The notes under the pieces: model-generated | Databases searched by the model: none | The model's input: only the letters and a program-made list of their open reading frames with translations | Told to the model about the DNA's origin: nothing | Translations under genes and position numbers: made by a program | In this document: in pieces, positions 38,033 through 47,904 of the stretch | How positions within the stretch are numbered: the stretch's first letter is position 1 | Layout: each line of letters opens with the position of its first letter | Source of the DNA: Neorhodopirellula lusitana | Lineage (GTDB): Bacteria > Planctomycetota > Planctomycetia > Pirellulales > Pirellulaceae | Direction of reading: 5' to 3' | Assembly: GCF_900182915.1 (NCBI RefSeq) | Contig: NZ_FXUG01000003.1 | Coordinates: forward strand, 496,001-560,000 | DNA length: 64,000 nt

Positions 38033-38270
38033 CCCAGAAGTTTATCGACTAGTCGTCGCTTGCGACACTGGGTCGCTGGCAGACATTACGACGTTAGCAG
38101 TAGTTAATTGCAGCGACGAGCCAACGTCCGTCACAATGGGGCGTTTGAGTCACCGGGGAAATCAGTTCCACACACCTGACCAAAGGTGTCATCGAAGGCC
38201 CGATAATCCACAAAGCCGCCACCGCACGACTGGCTGCCATTTCGGTCCCGCTGACAATCTTGAGTTCACG

Positions 38271-40817
38271 ATGACAATGCTTGACTCCCAATTGATGCTT
38301 GATTCACAACCGTTTGTCCCAGAAGATCGTAAGAACGCCTCGGTGGTTTCATCGGCCCCGTTTTCGCAGTCAACATTTCCGCAGACACCGTCGGCCCCAC
38401 CAGCAGAGTCGTCACCTGCTGAGTTCCTTAATCCAACCAGTGTCACCGTGCCGTCTGACTCCTTCCCATCCGATGAATTATTCCCGCCGGAACCATTCAA
38501 ATCGCAAGAAGAGCCGTCCGCAGACGCCGCGCAAACGGAGCTTTTTGAGACCAACCCACCGCCTTGGGAGCTCGCGGTCGAAGACGACGTCCTGCTTGCT
38601 TCGATTGTCTTTTCTAAGTCGCCGCACGGCCCCTACGACTACCGCATCCCAGATTCCTTACGTGAAGACCTGAAGCCAGGCATGCGAGTCGGCGTGCCAC
38701 TGGGCCATCGTAAGAAATCGACTTTGGGATGGTGCGTGGCCGTCAAAGAAGGCTCCGCGGCCCATCGCAAGCTACGCGACGTCGCTGAACTTCTGGACGA
38801 CACACCGCTTTGCGATGCCGCTTTGGTGCGTTTGGTCATGTGGATGGGGCATTACTATCAAGTCCCCGCCGGCCAGGTGTTCGACACACTGATTCCTTCC
38901 AGTGTGCGTGCAGGCGCCGGCACACGACAGACCACCTATTTCACCCCCGCCAAAGACCTCACCGACGAACAGATTTCGAAGCTTCCCGCCAAACAACAAG
39001 CCGTTGTCAGACTCTTAATTTCAAGCGGGAAACCCACAACCGCTGCGGAATTGGCCGTTGCGGTGGGCTGCACGGAAGATCCCATTCGGCGGCTTCGCAA
39101 AAAAGAAATCCTGATCCCCGAAGTTCGTCGCGAGATGCACTCCAACATCCGCATCCTTGCCCAACACAACGACGGCGAACGCAAACAGAAGCTGGAACTA
39201 ACCGAGCAACAACAAGCGGCGTTGGAACGAATCAACACCGCCGTGGACAGCGGGCGTGGACGCACGCTGTTACTGCATGGCGTGACGGGAAGCGGCAAGA
39301 CCGAGGTCTACATCAAAGCGATTGAGCACGTCGTTTCTCAGGCGGGCTCCGCCATTGTCATGGTCCCCGAAATCAGCTTGACACCCCAAACTCGAGGCCG
39401 GTTCGAAAGCCGGTTTGATTCCGTGGCGGTGCTGCATTCCCAGATGTCGCCGTCGGAACGCCACTACCATTGGCAACGCATTCGTCGAGGCGAGGTGCAG
39501 GTTGTCATTGGACCTCGCAGTGCCGTCTTTGCACCGCTTCCGAACCTGGGGCTGATTGTCCTGGACGAAGAACACGACACGTCGTTCAAGCAAGACAGCC
39601 AGCCTCGCTACCATGCTCGCAAAGTTGCACATGCCCGCGCCATGGCACTGGGAATTCCGCTTTTGCTGGGCTCCGCAACTCCGTCAATGGAAGCCTGGCA
39701 CGCTAGCCAATGCGGACACGCTGAATTGATCTCGATGCCCAACCGGGTTGCCAACCGCCCCATGCCCGATGTGCAACTCGTTGACCTGCGAATTCGTGAT
39801 GAACGCGGCGGTAGTGGTGCGATCAGCCGCCCGTTACATGCGGCCGTTTTAGAAACCATTCGTGACAAAGGGCAAGCCATTCTGCTGCTTAACCGACGTG
39901 GATTCGCAACCACCATCCAATGCCCTTCGTGCGGTCACGTCGTGGCCTGTCCTGACTGCGACATGCCATTGACTCACCACCGTGACGGCGGCAAAGCGAT
40001 GTGCCATTACTGCGACTACACCATCGGCACGCCGCCGTGGTGTCCGGCCTGCCGATTCGATGGAATTCGCTACGGAGGACTGGGAACACAAAAGCTTGAA
40101 ATGGAAGCCAAGGCGAAGTTCCCTAACGCGAGAATCGCGCGCATGGATAGCGATACCATGAAGCGTCCGGGAAGCCATCAACGCGTGCTCTCGGAATTCC
40201 GCAACGGTGATATCGACATGCTGCTTGGCACCCAGATGATTGCGAAGGGTTTGGACTTTCCCAACGTGTTGCTCGTCGGCGTGATCAATGCCGATTCCGC
40301 TTTGCACTTCCCCGACTTCCGAGCCGCCGAGCGAACCTTCCAGCTCGTCACTCAGGTTGCCGGACGGACCGGACGAGGCGACCGCGGTGGACGCGTGATC
40401 GTGCAAACATTCACCCCCGAACACCCCGCGATCCAAGCCGCTTCCCGCCACGACTATCACAAGTTCGTCGAGGAAGAGATGGTCAATCGGCGAAAATTCA
40501 ATTACCCGCCTCTCGGCAGCGTTGCGAGGATCATCATCCGCGGTCCCCTCGAAGACAAAACCGAAGCGGTTGCCGACGGCATCCTGGCGAGACTCGAATC
40601 AGCGCGTGACCTGCTCGGCTCGGAAGTCAGAATCCTGGGCCCGGCCCCACCTCCGATCGGAAGATTGAGAGGAAAATATCGCTTTCACCTTCTTCTACAA
40701 GCCACCGAAGCCGCGGTCGTGGGCGAGACGATCCGGCGTGCATTGGCTGACTTCAAGACGGACCCCAAGGACGAAATTGAGTTTTTGGTCGACATCGATC
40801 CTGTCAATCTGCTCTAG
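38271..40817 (+). CDS. priA: Primosomal replication restart helicase PriA
   Basis: 848 residues from the ATG at 38271. An ATG at 38136 is in frame, but the added stretch (His/Arg/Pro-rich) does not look coding. The first ~95 residues are a Ser/Pro/acidic extension not found in E. coli PriA (732 aa). Next comes the 3'-end DNA-binding domain (LLASIVFSKSPHGPYDYRIP), then Walker A GVTGSGKTEVY (about 337), DEEH box VLDEEHDTSFKQDSQPRYH (about 432), GSATPSMEAW and a zinc module with eight Cys in CPSC-CPDC-CHYC-CPAC (about 550-593). Helicase lobe 2 follows: LLGTQMIAKGLDFPNV, VAGRTGRGDRGG. It reloads the replisome at stalled forks. Confidence 0.93.
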   Translation: MTMLDSQLMLDSQPFVPEDRKNASVVSSAPFSQSTFPQTPSAPPAESSPAEFLNPTSVTVPSDSFPSDELFPPEPFKSQEEPSADAAQTELFETNPPPWELAVEDDVLLASIVFSKSPHGPYDYRIPDSLREDLKPGMRVGVPLGHRKKSTLGWCVAVKEGSAAHRKLRDVAELLDDTPLCDAALVRLVMWMGHYYQVPAGQVFDTLIPSSVRAGAGTRQTTYFTPAKDLTDEQISKLPAKQQAVVRLLISSGKPTTAAELAVAVGCTEDPIRRLRKKEILIPEVRREMHSNIRILAQHNDGERKQKLELTEQQQAALERINTAVDSGRGRTLLLHGVTGSGKTEVYIKAIEHVVSQAGSAIVMVPEISLTPQTRGRFESRFDSVAVLHSQMSPSERHYHWQRIRRGEVQVVIGPRSAVFAPLPNLGLIVLDEEHDTSFKQDSQPRYHARKVAHARAMALGIPLLLGSATPSMEAWHASQCGHAELISMPNRVANRPMPDVQLVDLRIRDERGGSGAISRPLHAAVLETIRDKGQAILLLNRRGFATTIQCPSCGHVVACPDCDMPLTHHRDGGKAMCHYCDYTIGTPPWCPACRFDGIRYGGLGTQKLEMEAKAKFPNARIARMDSDTMKRPGSHQRVLSEFRNGDIDMLLGTQMIAKGLDFPNVLLVGVINADSALHFPDFRAAERTFQLVTQVAGRTGRGDRGGRVIVQTFTPEHPAIQAASRHDYHKFVEEEMVNRRKFNYPPLGSVARIIIRGPLEDKTEAVADGILARLESARDLLGSEVRILGPAPPPIGRLRGKYRFHLLLQATEAAVVGETIRRALADFKTDPKDEIEFLVDIDPVNLL

Positions 40818-41021
40818 AAACACTCGGTTAATTCGCCAAAGCAGCCCCAGACGACAATCGGCCGTTACGACCGGATCCCCGTCCCCGCAAATAGGGAAAG
40901 AAGCCCAGACGCAATAACAAACAGAACATTTGGTTGGCTCGTTACAGTATTCTAGTAACGGATTGAGGTCCCAGCATCGTCATGAGTCGCGAACCATGGC
41001 CAGCCTTCCGCTTGTTTCGTA

Positions 41022-43265
41022 ATGACCACCAACACGCCCACCAACTCACAAGAATACGGTTTTCTAAAACCGTCGCCGCACCCAGGTGACCTGGGAACGC
41101 TGGGGAACTATCGAATCCTCGGCGAGCTCGGCAAGGGTGGCATGGGGTATGTATTCCGAGCCGAAGACACAGTGCTGGAACGTGCGGTCGCCTTGAAGGT
41201 GATGAATCAAAAGATCGCCTCGACCTCCAACAGTCGCGAGCGGTTCATCCAAGAAGCACGCGCGATGGCCGCCGTGCACCACGACAACGTCGTCGTGATC
41301 TTTGAAGTCGGCACCCATGACAACACTCCGTTCATGGCTATGGAGATGCTTCGTGGCGAGACCCTTGAAGCGGTCAACAAACGCAAAGAAGGTCGCGACT
41401 TCCGAACCGTGATCGACTACGCCTCGCAAATCTCACGTGGACTCGCCGCAGCCCATGCGAAAGGCATCGTTCACCGCGATATCAAACCAGCCAATATTTG
41501 GATTGAAGAAGGTAGCGGCCGCGTCAAAATTCTCGACTTCGGTCTCGCCCTCGCACAATCACCACTGGACGAATTCACTGGCGTCGGATCCGTCTGCGGA
41601 ACCCCAGGATACCTCACACCCGAGCAGGCACGCAGTGATCCCCTCGATGCCCGCAGTGACTTGTATAGCCTGGGCGTTGTCCTGTACGAGATGTGCACCG
41701 GACGCCTACCGATTCAGTGTTCCGCGATCGCCGAACAACTCGTCGGTTTACTTGCGCACACACCCAAGCCACTACGAGACCTGAACCCGGACATCCCGCA
41801 ACCGCTGGCCGACCTGATTCATCAGCTCTTGGAAAAAGAGCCGGGTGAGCGGCCCGCCTCGGCATCCGCATTGGAAGAGCAACTCAAAAAGGTAGCCGTC
41901 GAGTGCGAGGCGAAAACCGAAGTAGCGATGTCCCTGAATAAGCTACAAGCCAGTTTGAAAGAAGTCGTTAACAAGCAGACAACCGACGTTGAACCCGTAG
42001 TGAAAGTCGTCGAGCAACTTCCAGCCTTCGATACTCTCGACCCGCTGTCCATTCCCTCCTCACCAACCAACCTGCCCGGACCACCGATCAAACCGGTCGC
42101 CGCCCCGGCCACGTTTCAACGAGTTCATCCCGCGTCGTCCCCCCGCCCCGCTAAAAAGCCGACAACCGCCGCACCACCCACCAGCCCTCTGGTTTGGGTT
42201 GCCGCTGGAATCGCGGCCACACTCGCAGCTGTCGGAATCGGAGCATGGCTCATTTGGCCAGACTCGTCATCGGCGCCCATCGTGGTCTCAGTCCCCAACA
42301 CAAACAACGCCCAAGACACCCCCAGCACATCGGATCAACAACCACAACAAAACACCCCACGTGCTTCAGACAAACAGCGAAACAAGTCACGCAACAGCCA
42401 GCAGAACAACGCCGCGACAGACAACAACAATCGAGTCGTCGACGATCCACAAGTCACAGCGTCCCCGGAAGACACAGCGTCCCAACAAGACATGGTCTTT
42501 TCAGAGGACACAGTTTTCCCACAAGACAACGAATTCCCACAAGACAACGAGCCAACTCAGGAAGAACCAACTCAGCCCGAGCCGTCACCTTCGATAATCA
42601 CGGAAACGCCGTCCATCGATCAACCTGAATCCATACTGGATGCCCCGTCCATGACGACGGAGCCCTCACCACCGGAATCGACGGTCCCCACCAAAAACCT
42701 GGTCCTCAACACAACCGAAGGAACAGGAGCTGATTCAACCGTGCGTCGGAACTCTCCGTCAAACTCTTACGGGCTGAAGCCCGCCTTGGCGGTTCACACC
42801 AAGAATGGTGAGGAAACACAACACGTCTATTTACGATTCGATCTCAAATCACTTCCCGTTGACCGCAAAGAAGCACTGCAGGTTGCCCTTTCGCTCACCC
42901 TCCTCAAGACACCTCTTCCACCCAGCACCGAACTTCGACTCTACGGTAGCGACGCCGATGCGGCCGAACGTTGGCGAGAGGAAGGTTCCGCAGCGATCAC
43001 CTGGAACAATTCCTTTTCGGGCCCTGGTCTCGAAAAATCGTTGCCGCTACTGGTCGACCTCACCAGTGAAGACCTGATCGTCAAAAGCAAGCAGGTCTTC
43101 TTCACCAGTGACAAGCTGACTGATTTCGTACGAAACTCCAAAGGACGCTCGGTCACTCTGGTAGTCGCCGGAAGCAACAGCGATAACTTGGCTGTTCTTT
43201 TCGTGAGCCGCGATAAGGATGCCGAACGAGCTCCCGCATTGATCTTAAAAGTTCCCGACAATTAG
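41022..43265 (+). CDS. Membrane Ser/Thr protein kinase with extracytoplasmic DNRLRE-like domain
   Basis: 747 residues. Hanks-type kinase domain about 30-295, with GKGGMG (37-42), VALKVM (Lys59), HRDIKPAN (catalytic Asp153), DFG (172-174) and GTPGYLTPEQ; all key residues are intact. A linker leads to one membrane helix (about 389-412, VWVAAGIAATLAAVGIGAWLIW). Outside is a Gln/Asn/Asp/Thr-rich stretch of about 140 residues with small repeats, then a beta-rich domain from about 560 (TEGTGADSTVRRNSPSNSYG ... YLRFDLKSLP ... ALILKV). This matches the DNRLRE pattern of secreted carbohydrate-associated proteins. It suggests a receptor kinase sensing a surface or polysaccharide ligand (inference). The esterase gene starts 4 bases after the stop. 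Confidence 0.85.
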   Translation: MTTNTPTNSQEYGFLKPSPHPGDLGTLGNYRILGELGKGGMGYVFRAEDTVLERAVALKVMNQKIASTSNSRERFIQEARAMAAVHHDNVVVIFEVGTHDNTPFMAMEMLRGETLEAVNKRKEGRDFRTVIDYASQISRGLAAAHAKGIVHRDIKPANIWIEEGSGRVKILDFGLALAQSPLDEFTGVGSVCGTPGYLTPEQARSDPLDARSDLYSLGVVLYEMCTGRLPIQCSAIAEQLVGLLAHTPKPLRDLNPDIPQPLADLIHQLLEKEPGERPASASALEEQLKKVAVECEAKTEVAMSLNKLQASLKEVVNKQTTDVEPVVKVVEQLPAFDTLDPLSIPSSPTNLPGPPIKPVAAPATFQRVHPASSPRPAKKPTTAAPPTSPLVWVAAGIAATLAAVGIGAWLIWPDSSSAPIVVSVPNTNNAQDTPSTSDQQPQQNTPRASDKQRNKSRNSQQNNAATDNNNRVVDDPQVTASPEDTASQQDMVFSEDTVFPQDNEFPQDNEPTQEEPTQPEPSPSIITETPSIDQPESILDAPSMTTEPSPPESTVPTKNLVLNTTEGTGADSTVRRNSPSNSYGLKPALAVHTKNGEETQHVYLRFDLKSLPVDRKEALQVALSLTLLKTPLPPSTELRLYGSDADAAERWREEGSAAITWNNSFSGPGLEKSLPLLVDLTSEDLIVKSKQVFFTSDKLTDFVRNSKGRSVTLVVAGSNSDNLAVLFVSRDKDAERAPALILKVPDN
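42516..42551. repeat. 18-bp tandem duplication in the kinase gene
   Basis: Two adjacent copies of TTCCCACAAGACAACGAA, the second ending in G, in the extracytoplasmic linker (FPQDNEFPQDNE). It is in frame and almost perfect, so probably recent. Confidence 0.85.
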
Positions 43266-43269
43266 ACGA

Positions 43270-44298
43270 ATGACTCTAGATACCCAGTGTCGCCAATTTC
43301 TTGACGCGATCGCAAAAGCCAAACGCCCACCCTGGAACGAGCTAGGCGTCAGCGAATCGCGGGCTATTTTCACCAACTTGAAAGATGCGTTTGGCGAAGG
43401 CCCCCCGATGCATTCGGTGGACGAGCGATGGCTGACCAGGCCGGCACCCAACGCCGATTCAAGTATCGGAAATGTCGGTTCGCCCGATTCAAATCCAACC
43501 GTCCGCGTTCGCATTCACCGACCGACCGATGCGAGCACTGGCCCGTCGCAGGCTTCACCCGCTTGGATGCTTTTTCATGGTGGAGGATGGATCCTTGGCG
43601 ATCTCGATTCGCATGACACCATGGCTCGCCGACTGGCTGAATCCTCCAACGCAGTGGTGATCTCGGTCGACTACCGCCGCGCCCCCGAGCACGTTCACCC
43701 GATTCCCATCCTCGACTGCTACGCCGCCACATGGGCTGTCATCGATCAGGCGGAAAACCTCGGTATCGATCGCAATCGCGTTTCGCTAATCGGCGACAGT
43801 GCCGGCGGCCACCTCGCCGCCAGCGTCGCATCGCTGTCGACAACCAAACACCCATGTAGCATTCATCAACTCACGATGCTGTACCCCGTCATCTCCCCGT
43901 CGCTGGACACGCCGTCTTACCTTGAGTTTGCCGAGGGCTTCGGTCTCCAACGATCCACCATGCAGTGGTTTTGGGAAAACTACGCCGGAACACCAATGGA
44001 TGCGATCACAGCCGATCCGACGACGGCAACGCCACTGGACCTAATGAACTGCAACATCGCATCCTTCCCACCCACGCATGTCATCACCGCTCAATACGAC
44101 GTGCTGCGAGATGAAGGGATCTGCTTCGCCAATCGACTTCGCGAAGCAGGTGTCCCCACTACCCACCAAAACTACGATGGCGTCATCCATGGCTTCATCC
44201 ACTTCGCCGGGGTGATCAGCGCTGGCGAACGAGCGTTCCAAGACTTCGCAAAGCAACCGCCCCAGACGCCTCCTCAGACGCCCTCTGAAACGCTCTAG
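43270..44298 (+). CDS. Alpha/beta hydrolase of the HSL/acetyl esterase family
   Basis: 342 residues. HSL-type signatures: oxyanion-hole motif HGGGWILGD, nucleophile elbow GDSAGGHLAAS, acid block TAQYDVLRDEG and catalytic His in HGFIHFAG. The family hydrolyses short-chain esters; the substrate is unknown. The N-terminal cap region (WNELGVSESRAIFTNLKD) is typical. No signal peptide is present, so it is cytoplasmic. The C-terminus ends in a short PQTPPQTPSET repeat. The 4-base gap after the kinase gene indicates one operon; the kinase might control or sense its substrate, for example acetylated polysaccharide (speculation). Confidence 0.88.
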   Translation: MTLDTQCRQFLDAIAKAKRPPWNELGVSESRAIFTNLKDAFGEGPPMHSVDERWLTRPAPNADSSIGNVGSPDSNPTVRVRIHRPTDASTGPSQASPAWMLFHGGGWILGDLDSHDTMARRLAESSNAVVISVDYRRAPEHVHPIPILDCYAATWAVIDQAENLGIDRNRVSLIGDSAGGHLAASVASLSTTKHPCSIHQLTMLYPVISPSLDTPSYLEFAEGFGLQRSTMQWFWENYAGTPMDAITADPTTATPLDLMNCNIASFPPTHVITAQYDVLRDEGICFANRLREAGVPTTHQNYDGVIHGFIHFAGVISAGERAFQDFAKQPPQTPPQTPSETL

Positions 44299-44376
44299 CC
44301 ACGCCATAGCAAATGCGAGAAAGAACGGAACCGCACACGTTTCAACCACCCAACGAGACGAGCCAATTCGAACCGG

Positions 44377-45330
44377 CTAATGCTTCGCACCGGCCTTCAG
44401 AGTTTCTGCAATCGCGGCGGTCAACTCCGCCAGCGTGTCCGCCGTGTAGTTTTTTTCCGCCGCCACCGCTTGCATCGCCTGCGACATTTCAAACGCGGTT
44501 CCCTGTGGAATTTGCACCAAGGCAAATGCCTTTTTGGTGGGCAGCCCCACGAAATTGAACTCACTTTTCTTCACGTTCATGATGCGATCTTCCCACATGT
44601 TGGGCGGCAGCAGTTGTACCGTCTTATCAGCGACAGTCAGAACTTGCCCATGCTGAATCGGATCCAATAGCCAAACCAGCGTTCCCAAGTTGCCATTTTC
44701 AGGGAACACCCAAATGTAATAGCGAACCACCATTTCGCGGTGCTCACCATCTCGCAGCAGAGTCGCCGGAGCATCAAGCACCAACGAGTTCGGCGTACGA
44801 GCAACCTGTTCCACTTGCGACAACGCCGCCACGTTCCGGTCCAGCACGCCTCGTCCAATCATCGACAGATTACCACCCAACTCACCTTCGGTTGCCGAAT
44901 CGACGATGACATTCTTGCCGTCAATGTTCATCGAAAAACCAACTGCAACTTGGTCCAGCGTGTACTTGTGACTTGCATTCTTTTGAACGTTGGCAAGCAT
45001 GACCAGATTGAAAAGCTCACCGTAGTACCGAACCGTTTCGGTGACAGCGTCGACGTCGCCGTGCGTCAATTTCCCACGCACAAACGAAATCAGGTGAGAC
45101 CAGTTTTCCGGTGCTTGATCCGTGAACTTCGTGCCGGGCGGAATCAAAGATACCGGGGTCCTTGCAAACGAAGTTTGGGAAACGGTTGCGTTCGTTTGAG
45201 CCGCGACTGACGACGCGACACAGCAACTAGCCGTCAGCGAAAACAACACGCTGGCGAAGCAAACAAGCTTGCTAAGAACACGATCGCCGAGCATTTGTTT
45301 CTTGCGGACAAGAATGGCTGAATTCCACAT
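44377..45330 (-). CDS. Secreted protein of unknown function
   Basis: 317 residues from the ATG at 45330, a start supported by AGGAGG nine bases upstream; a GTG nine codons earlier would lie before that site. A basic start (VRKKQMLGDRVLSK) and hydrophobic stretch (LVCFASVLFSLTASCCVASSVAAQ) form a signal peptide. The mature part has a region with FNLVMLANVQKNASHKY and VVRYYIWVFPENGNLGTL, an NNL-type strand-rich core, and an Ala-rich helical C-terminus (MSQAMQAVAAEKNYTADTLAELTAAIAETL). I recognise no domain. It converges with the esterase gene and is 189 bases from its own divergent neighbour region. Confidence 0.7.
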   Translation of the reverse strand: MWNSAILVRKKQMLGDRVLSKLVCFASVLFSLTASCCVASSVAAQTNATVSQTSFARTPVSLIPPGTKFTDQAPENWSHLISFVRGKLTHGDVDAVTETVRYYGELFNLVMLANVQKNASHKYTLDQVAVGFSMNIDGKNVIVDSATEGELGGNLSMIGRGVLDRNVAALSQVEQVARTPNSLVLDAPATLLRDGEHREMVVRYYIWVFPENGNLGTLVWLLDPIQHGQVLTVADKTVQLLPPNMWEDRIMNVKKSEFNFVGLPTKKAFALVQIPQGTAFEMSQAMQAVAAEKNYTADTLAELTAAIAETLKAGAKH

Positions 45331-45339
45331 GTCTTGGAT

Positions 45340-45345
45340 CCTCCT
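45340..45345 (-). promoter_or_regulatory. Strong Shine-Dalgarno of the secreted protein gene
   Basis: AGGAGG on the minus strand, nine bases before the ATG at 45330. It decides the start codon and stands out because most genes in this window have no such site. Confidence 0.85.
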
Positions 45346-45546
45346 AAAGAAACGCACGGAAACAACGCGAGTGCTTCAAAACCAGTAGCGCAAGGATAAA
45401 GAAATCCTCCTGCGACGTAACGGTTGCTTTGGGCCGCAGCGTTGATCAAAAACCAATGCCAAACCGTTCCCAAGTCAACCCGCCCGATAATCACCTCGCT
45501 TCATAATCCCGCAGCCCCCCCATCAAGATGGCCATGCAGAAGACGA

Positions 45547-46527
45547 TTATGGCAATTCAAGCTGACCCGACCAGGGCAGATTCTTCAAATACCAGTCCAC
45601 CGACGCATCAAGACCCTCATCAAGCTCAACCTTGGGCACCCAACCAATCAACTCCTTCGCCTTGCTGATATCAGCTGACGTGGTCTTGATGTCCGCCTTG
45701 TGAAACTCTTTGTAGTTAATCTCCGCCTTCTTGTTGAGTCGTCGCTCAAGGCCAGCAATGACGTCATTCAAAGACACCGGTGTGCCACCTCCGCCCAGAT
45801 TGACAACTTCATAGCCAACCGGCTTCAGTGCCGCGATCGTTCCCGCCGCGATGTCGGACACAAACGTGAAGTCGCGAGACTGTTCCCCATCACCAAACAA
45901 CTCGATCGGTGTCCCTTCGTGAATCCACTTGATGAATCGGAAGATACACATATCCGGACGCCCTGCCGGTCCGTACACGGTGAAGTAACGGCATACCGAT
46001 ACGTCGATGTCGTACAGATGGTGATAAGAAAACGCCATCGCTTCGGCAGACTTCTTGCTCGCCGCGTACGGTGAAATCGGAGTGTTAACCGGCAGCGTCT
46101 CCACAAACGGCATCGGCTGGCCAGCATACAACGACGACGTCGACGCCAGCACATACTTCTTGACACCATGCTTCTGCATCTGGTCCAACAGATTCAAACT
46201 GCCCATTGCATTGGTCGTCATGTAGACGTGTGGATTCTGCATGCTGTATCGCACACCAGCGCGAGCAGCCAGATTCAACACGCCGTCAAATGCATTGGAA
46301 TCAAAAACAGCCTTAAGAGTGTCGATGCTTTCAATATCGCCACGCACCATTTCGAACTGGCCGCTGGGGTGCTCAAGCAATCGCTCCAAACGGTGTTCTT
46401 TCAGCCGCACATCGTAGTAATCGTTAAGGTTATCGATTCCGACAACCCGGTGTCCGGCTTCCAGCAACTGTGAAGCGACTTCGTTAGCGATAAAACCGGC
46501 ACATCCGGTGACGAGATAAGTAGACAT
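45547..46527 (-). CDS. NAD-dependent sugar-nucleotide epimerase, UDP-glucuronate 4-epimerase type
   Basis: 326 residues, extended short-chain dehydrogenase. The nucleotide motif is TGCAGFIA; the third Gly of GxxGxxG is Ala. The signature DNLNDYYDVRLKEHRLERL is typical of UDP-glucuronate 4-epimerases, NLAARAGVRYS follows, and the catalytic motif is SPYAASKK (YxxxK). Further family blocks: FTVYGPAGRPDM, FGDGEQSRDF and NLGGG. It would make UDP-galacturonate for surface polysaccharide or lipopolysaccharide; the exact substrate is inferred. It is divergent from wecB with 132 bases between, probably a shared regulatory region. Confidence 0.87.
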   Translation of the reverse strand: MSTYLVTGCAGFIANEVASQLLEAGHRVVGIDNLNDYYDVRLKEHRLERLLEHPSGQFEMVRGDIESIDTLKAVFDSNAFDGVLNLAARAGVRYSMQNPHVYMTTNAMGSLNLLDQMQKHGVKKYVLASTSSLYAGQPMPFVETLPVNTPISPYAASKKSAEAMAFSYHHLYDIDVSVCRYFTVYGPAGRPDMCIFRFIKWIHEGTPIELFGDGEQSRDFTFVSDIAAGTIAALKPVGYEVVNLGGGGTPVSLNDVIAGLERRLNKKAEINYKEFHKADIKTTSADISKAKELIGWVPKVELDEGLDASVDWYLKNLPWSGQLELP

Positions 46528-46659
46528 GAACGCTTTAAAAAGAAGGCTGCAGTTGCAGGTTGTTGGTCTGAACCAGCGTAATCACACTGGAAACCCCATG
46601 TTCTAATCAGACGACGCCCAAGAACCAACCCGTTTTATGGGAAGCAACACGATTCGACG

Positions 46660-47829
46660 ATGTCCTCCAAGGCAACCCAACCGGTGAAACGACCTAAAAT
46701 CGCCGTATTCTTCGGCACCCGGCCCGAAGCGATCAAAATGGCCCCCCTGGTGTCGGCCCTCGCCCAGGACGATCGGTTCAACCTGCTTTCGATCTCCACC
46801 GGGCAACACCGTGAAATGCTGGACCAGGTGATTCGCATTTTCGAGCTACCGGTTCATCACGACTTGGATGTGATGACGCCGGGCCAGTCGCTCGCGTCGC
46901 TATCAGCTCGACTGATGACGAAAATTGATTCGGTTTTGGAAATCGAACAACCCGATTTCGCCCTCGTCCAAGGTGACACGACGACCGTCTTGATGGCTTC
47001 GCTAGCGTGTTTTTATCGCCACATCCCGGTCGGACATGTCGAAGCCGGACTGCGGACCGGCAATCTGGCCAGTCCTTTCCCAGAGGAAGCCAACCGCGTT
47101 TTAGCCAGCTCACTCGCCACCCTGCACTTCCCACCGACCACCACCAGCGAGCAAAACCTCCTCGCCGAAAATCGATCGCCCGACCGTGTCTTTGTCACGG
47201 GCAATACCGTCATCGACGCATTGCATCTGGAAGTCCAACGTCAACAGAATCCCGCCATTAAGGAAGAGATCGAGCGAACACTCGGCGATCTCCTACCCAG
47301 CGACTGGCGGTCCACTCGAAACGTCTTGATCACAGGACACCGACGCGAAAACTTTGGCAGCGGGTTCACCGCCATTTGTGACGCCATTGCCCGGCTCGCC
47401 ACACGGTTCCCTGAAGTTCGTTTCATTTACCCAGTGCACCTCAACCCCAACGTTCAGGTGCCCGTTCAAGCATCACTCGGCAAGCTCAACAATGTGTTCC
47501 TCTTGCCACCGCAATCTTATCGACCGTTCGTTGCTTTGATGCGCCAATGCACCCTAGTACTCACCGACTCGGGCGGCGTGCAAGAAGAAGCTCCCAGCCT
47601 TGGCAAGCCCGTGCTTGTCATGCGAGACACCACCGAACGCCCCGAAGGGGTCACGGCTGGAACCGTCAAACTGGTAGGCCCCGTGAAAGACAACATTGTC
47701 CACCATGTCAGCGAACTGCTGACGCAACCAAGCATCTATGACGCAATGGCGAAAGCCACCAATCCTTACGGCGATGGCCAAGCGAGCAGCCGGATACTCA
47801 ACGCCGTTGCAACGTTGCTTCAGGTTTAG
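46660..47829 (+). CDS. wecB: Non-hydrolysing UDP-N-acetylglucosamine 2-epimerase
   Basis: 389 residues, near the usual ~376. Interconverts UDP-GlcNAc and UDP-ManNAc, a precursor of surface polysaccharides. Visible blocks: FGTRPEAIKMAPL near the N-terminus, VQGDTTTVLMASLACFY, GHVEAGLRTG and PFPEEANR (catalytic acids), GNTVIDAL, ITGHRRENFG (catalytic His) and TDSGGVQEEAPSLGKPVLVMR (UDP-binding Glu-Glu). No membrane segment or signal peptide, so cytoplasmic. It shares a divergent spacer with the epimerase and converges with the lipoprotein gene downstream. Confidence 0.94.
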   Translation: MSSKATQPVKRPKIAVFFGTRPEAIKMAPLVSALAQDDRFNLLSISTGQHREMLDQVIRIFELPVHHDLDVMTPGQSLASLSARLMTKIDSVLEIEQPDFALVQGDTTTVLMASLACFYRHIPVGHVEAGLRTGNLASPFPEEANRVLASSLATLHFPPTTTSEQNLLAENRSPDRVFVTGNTVIDALHLEVQRQQNPAIKEEIERTLGDLLPSDWRSTRNVLITGHRRENFGSGFTAICDAIARLATRFPEVRFIYPVHLNPNVQVPVQASLGKLNNVFLLPPQSYRPFVALMRQCTLVLTDSGGVQEEAPSLGKPVLVMRDTTERPEGVTAGTVKLVGPVKDNIVHHVSELLTQPSIYDAMAKATNPYGDGQASSRILNAVATLLQV

Positions 47830-47904
47830 CTGTGGTGCTCCCTGATAGTGGAATTTTGGTTGCTGGGTTTCCGGCTAATCGACATCGAATCGTCGGCCGT
47901 TTCA

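Noticed and set aside
38136-38270. Upstream extension of priA
   Set aside because: The ATG at 38136 is in frame but the added residues are His/Arg/Pro-rich and unlike the rest; the ATG at 38271 is preferred.
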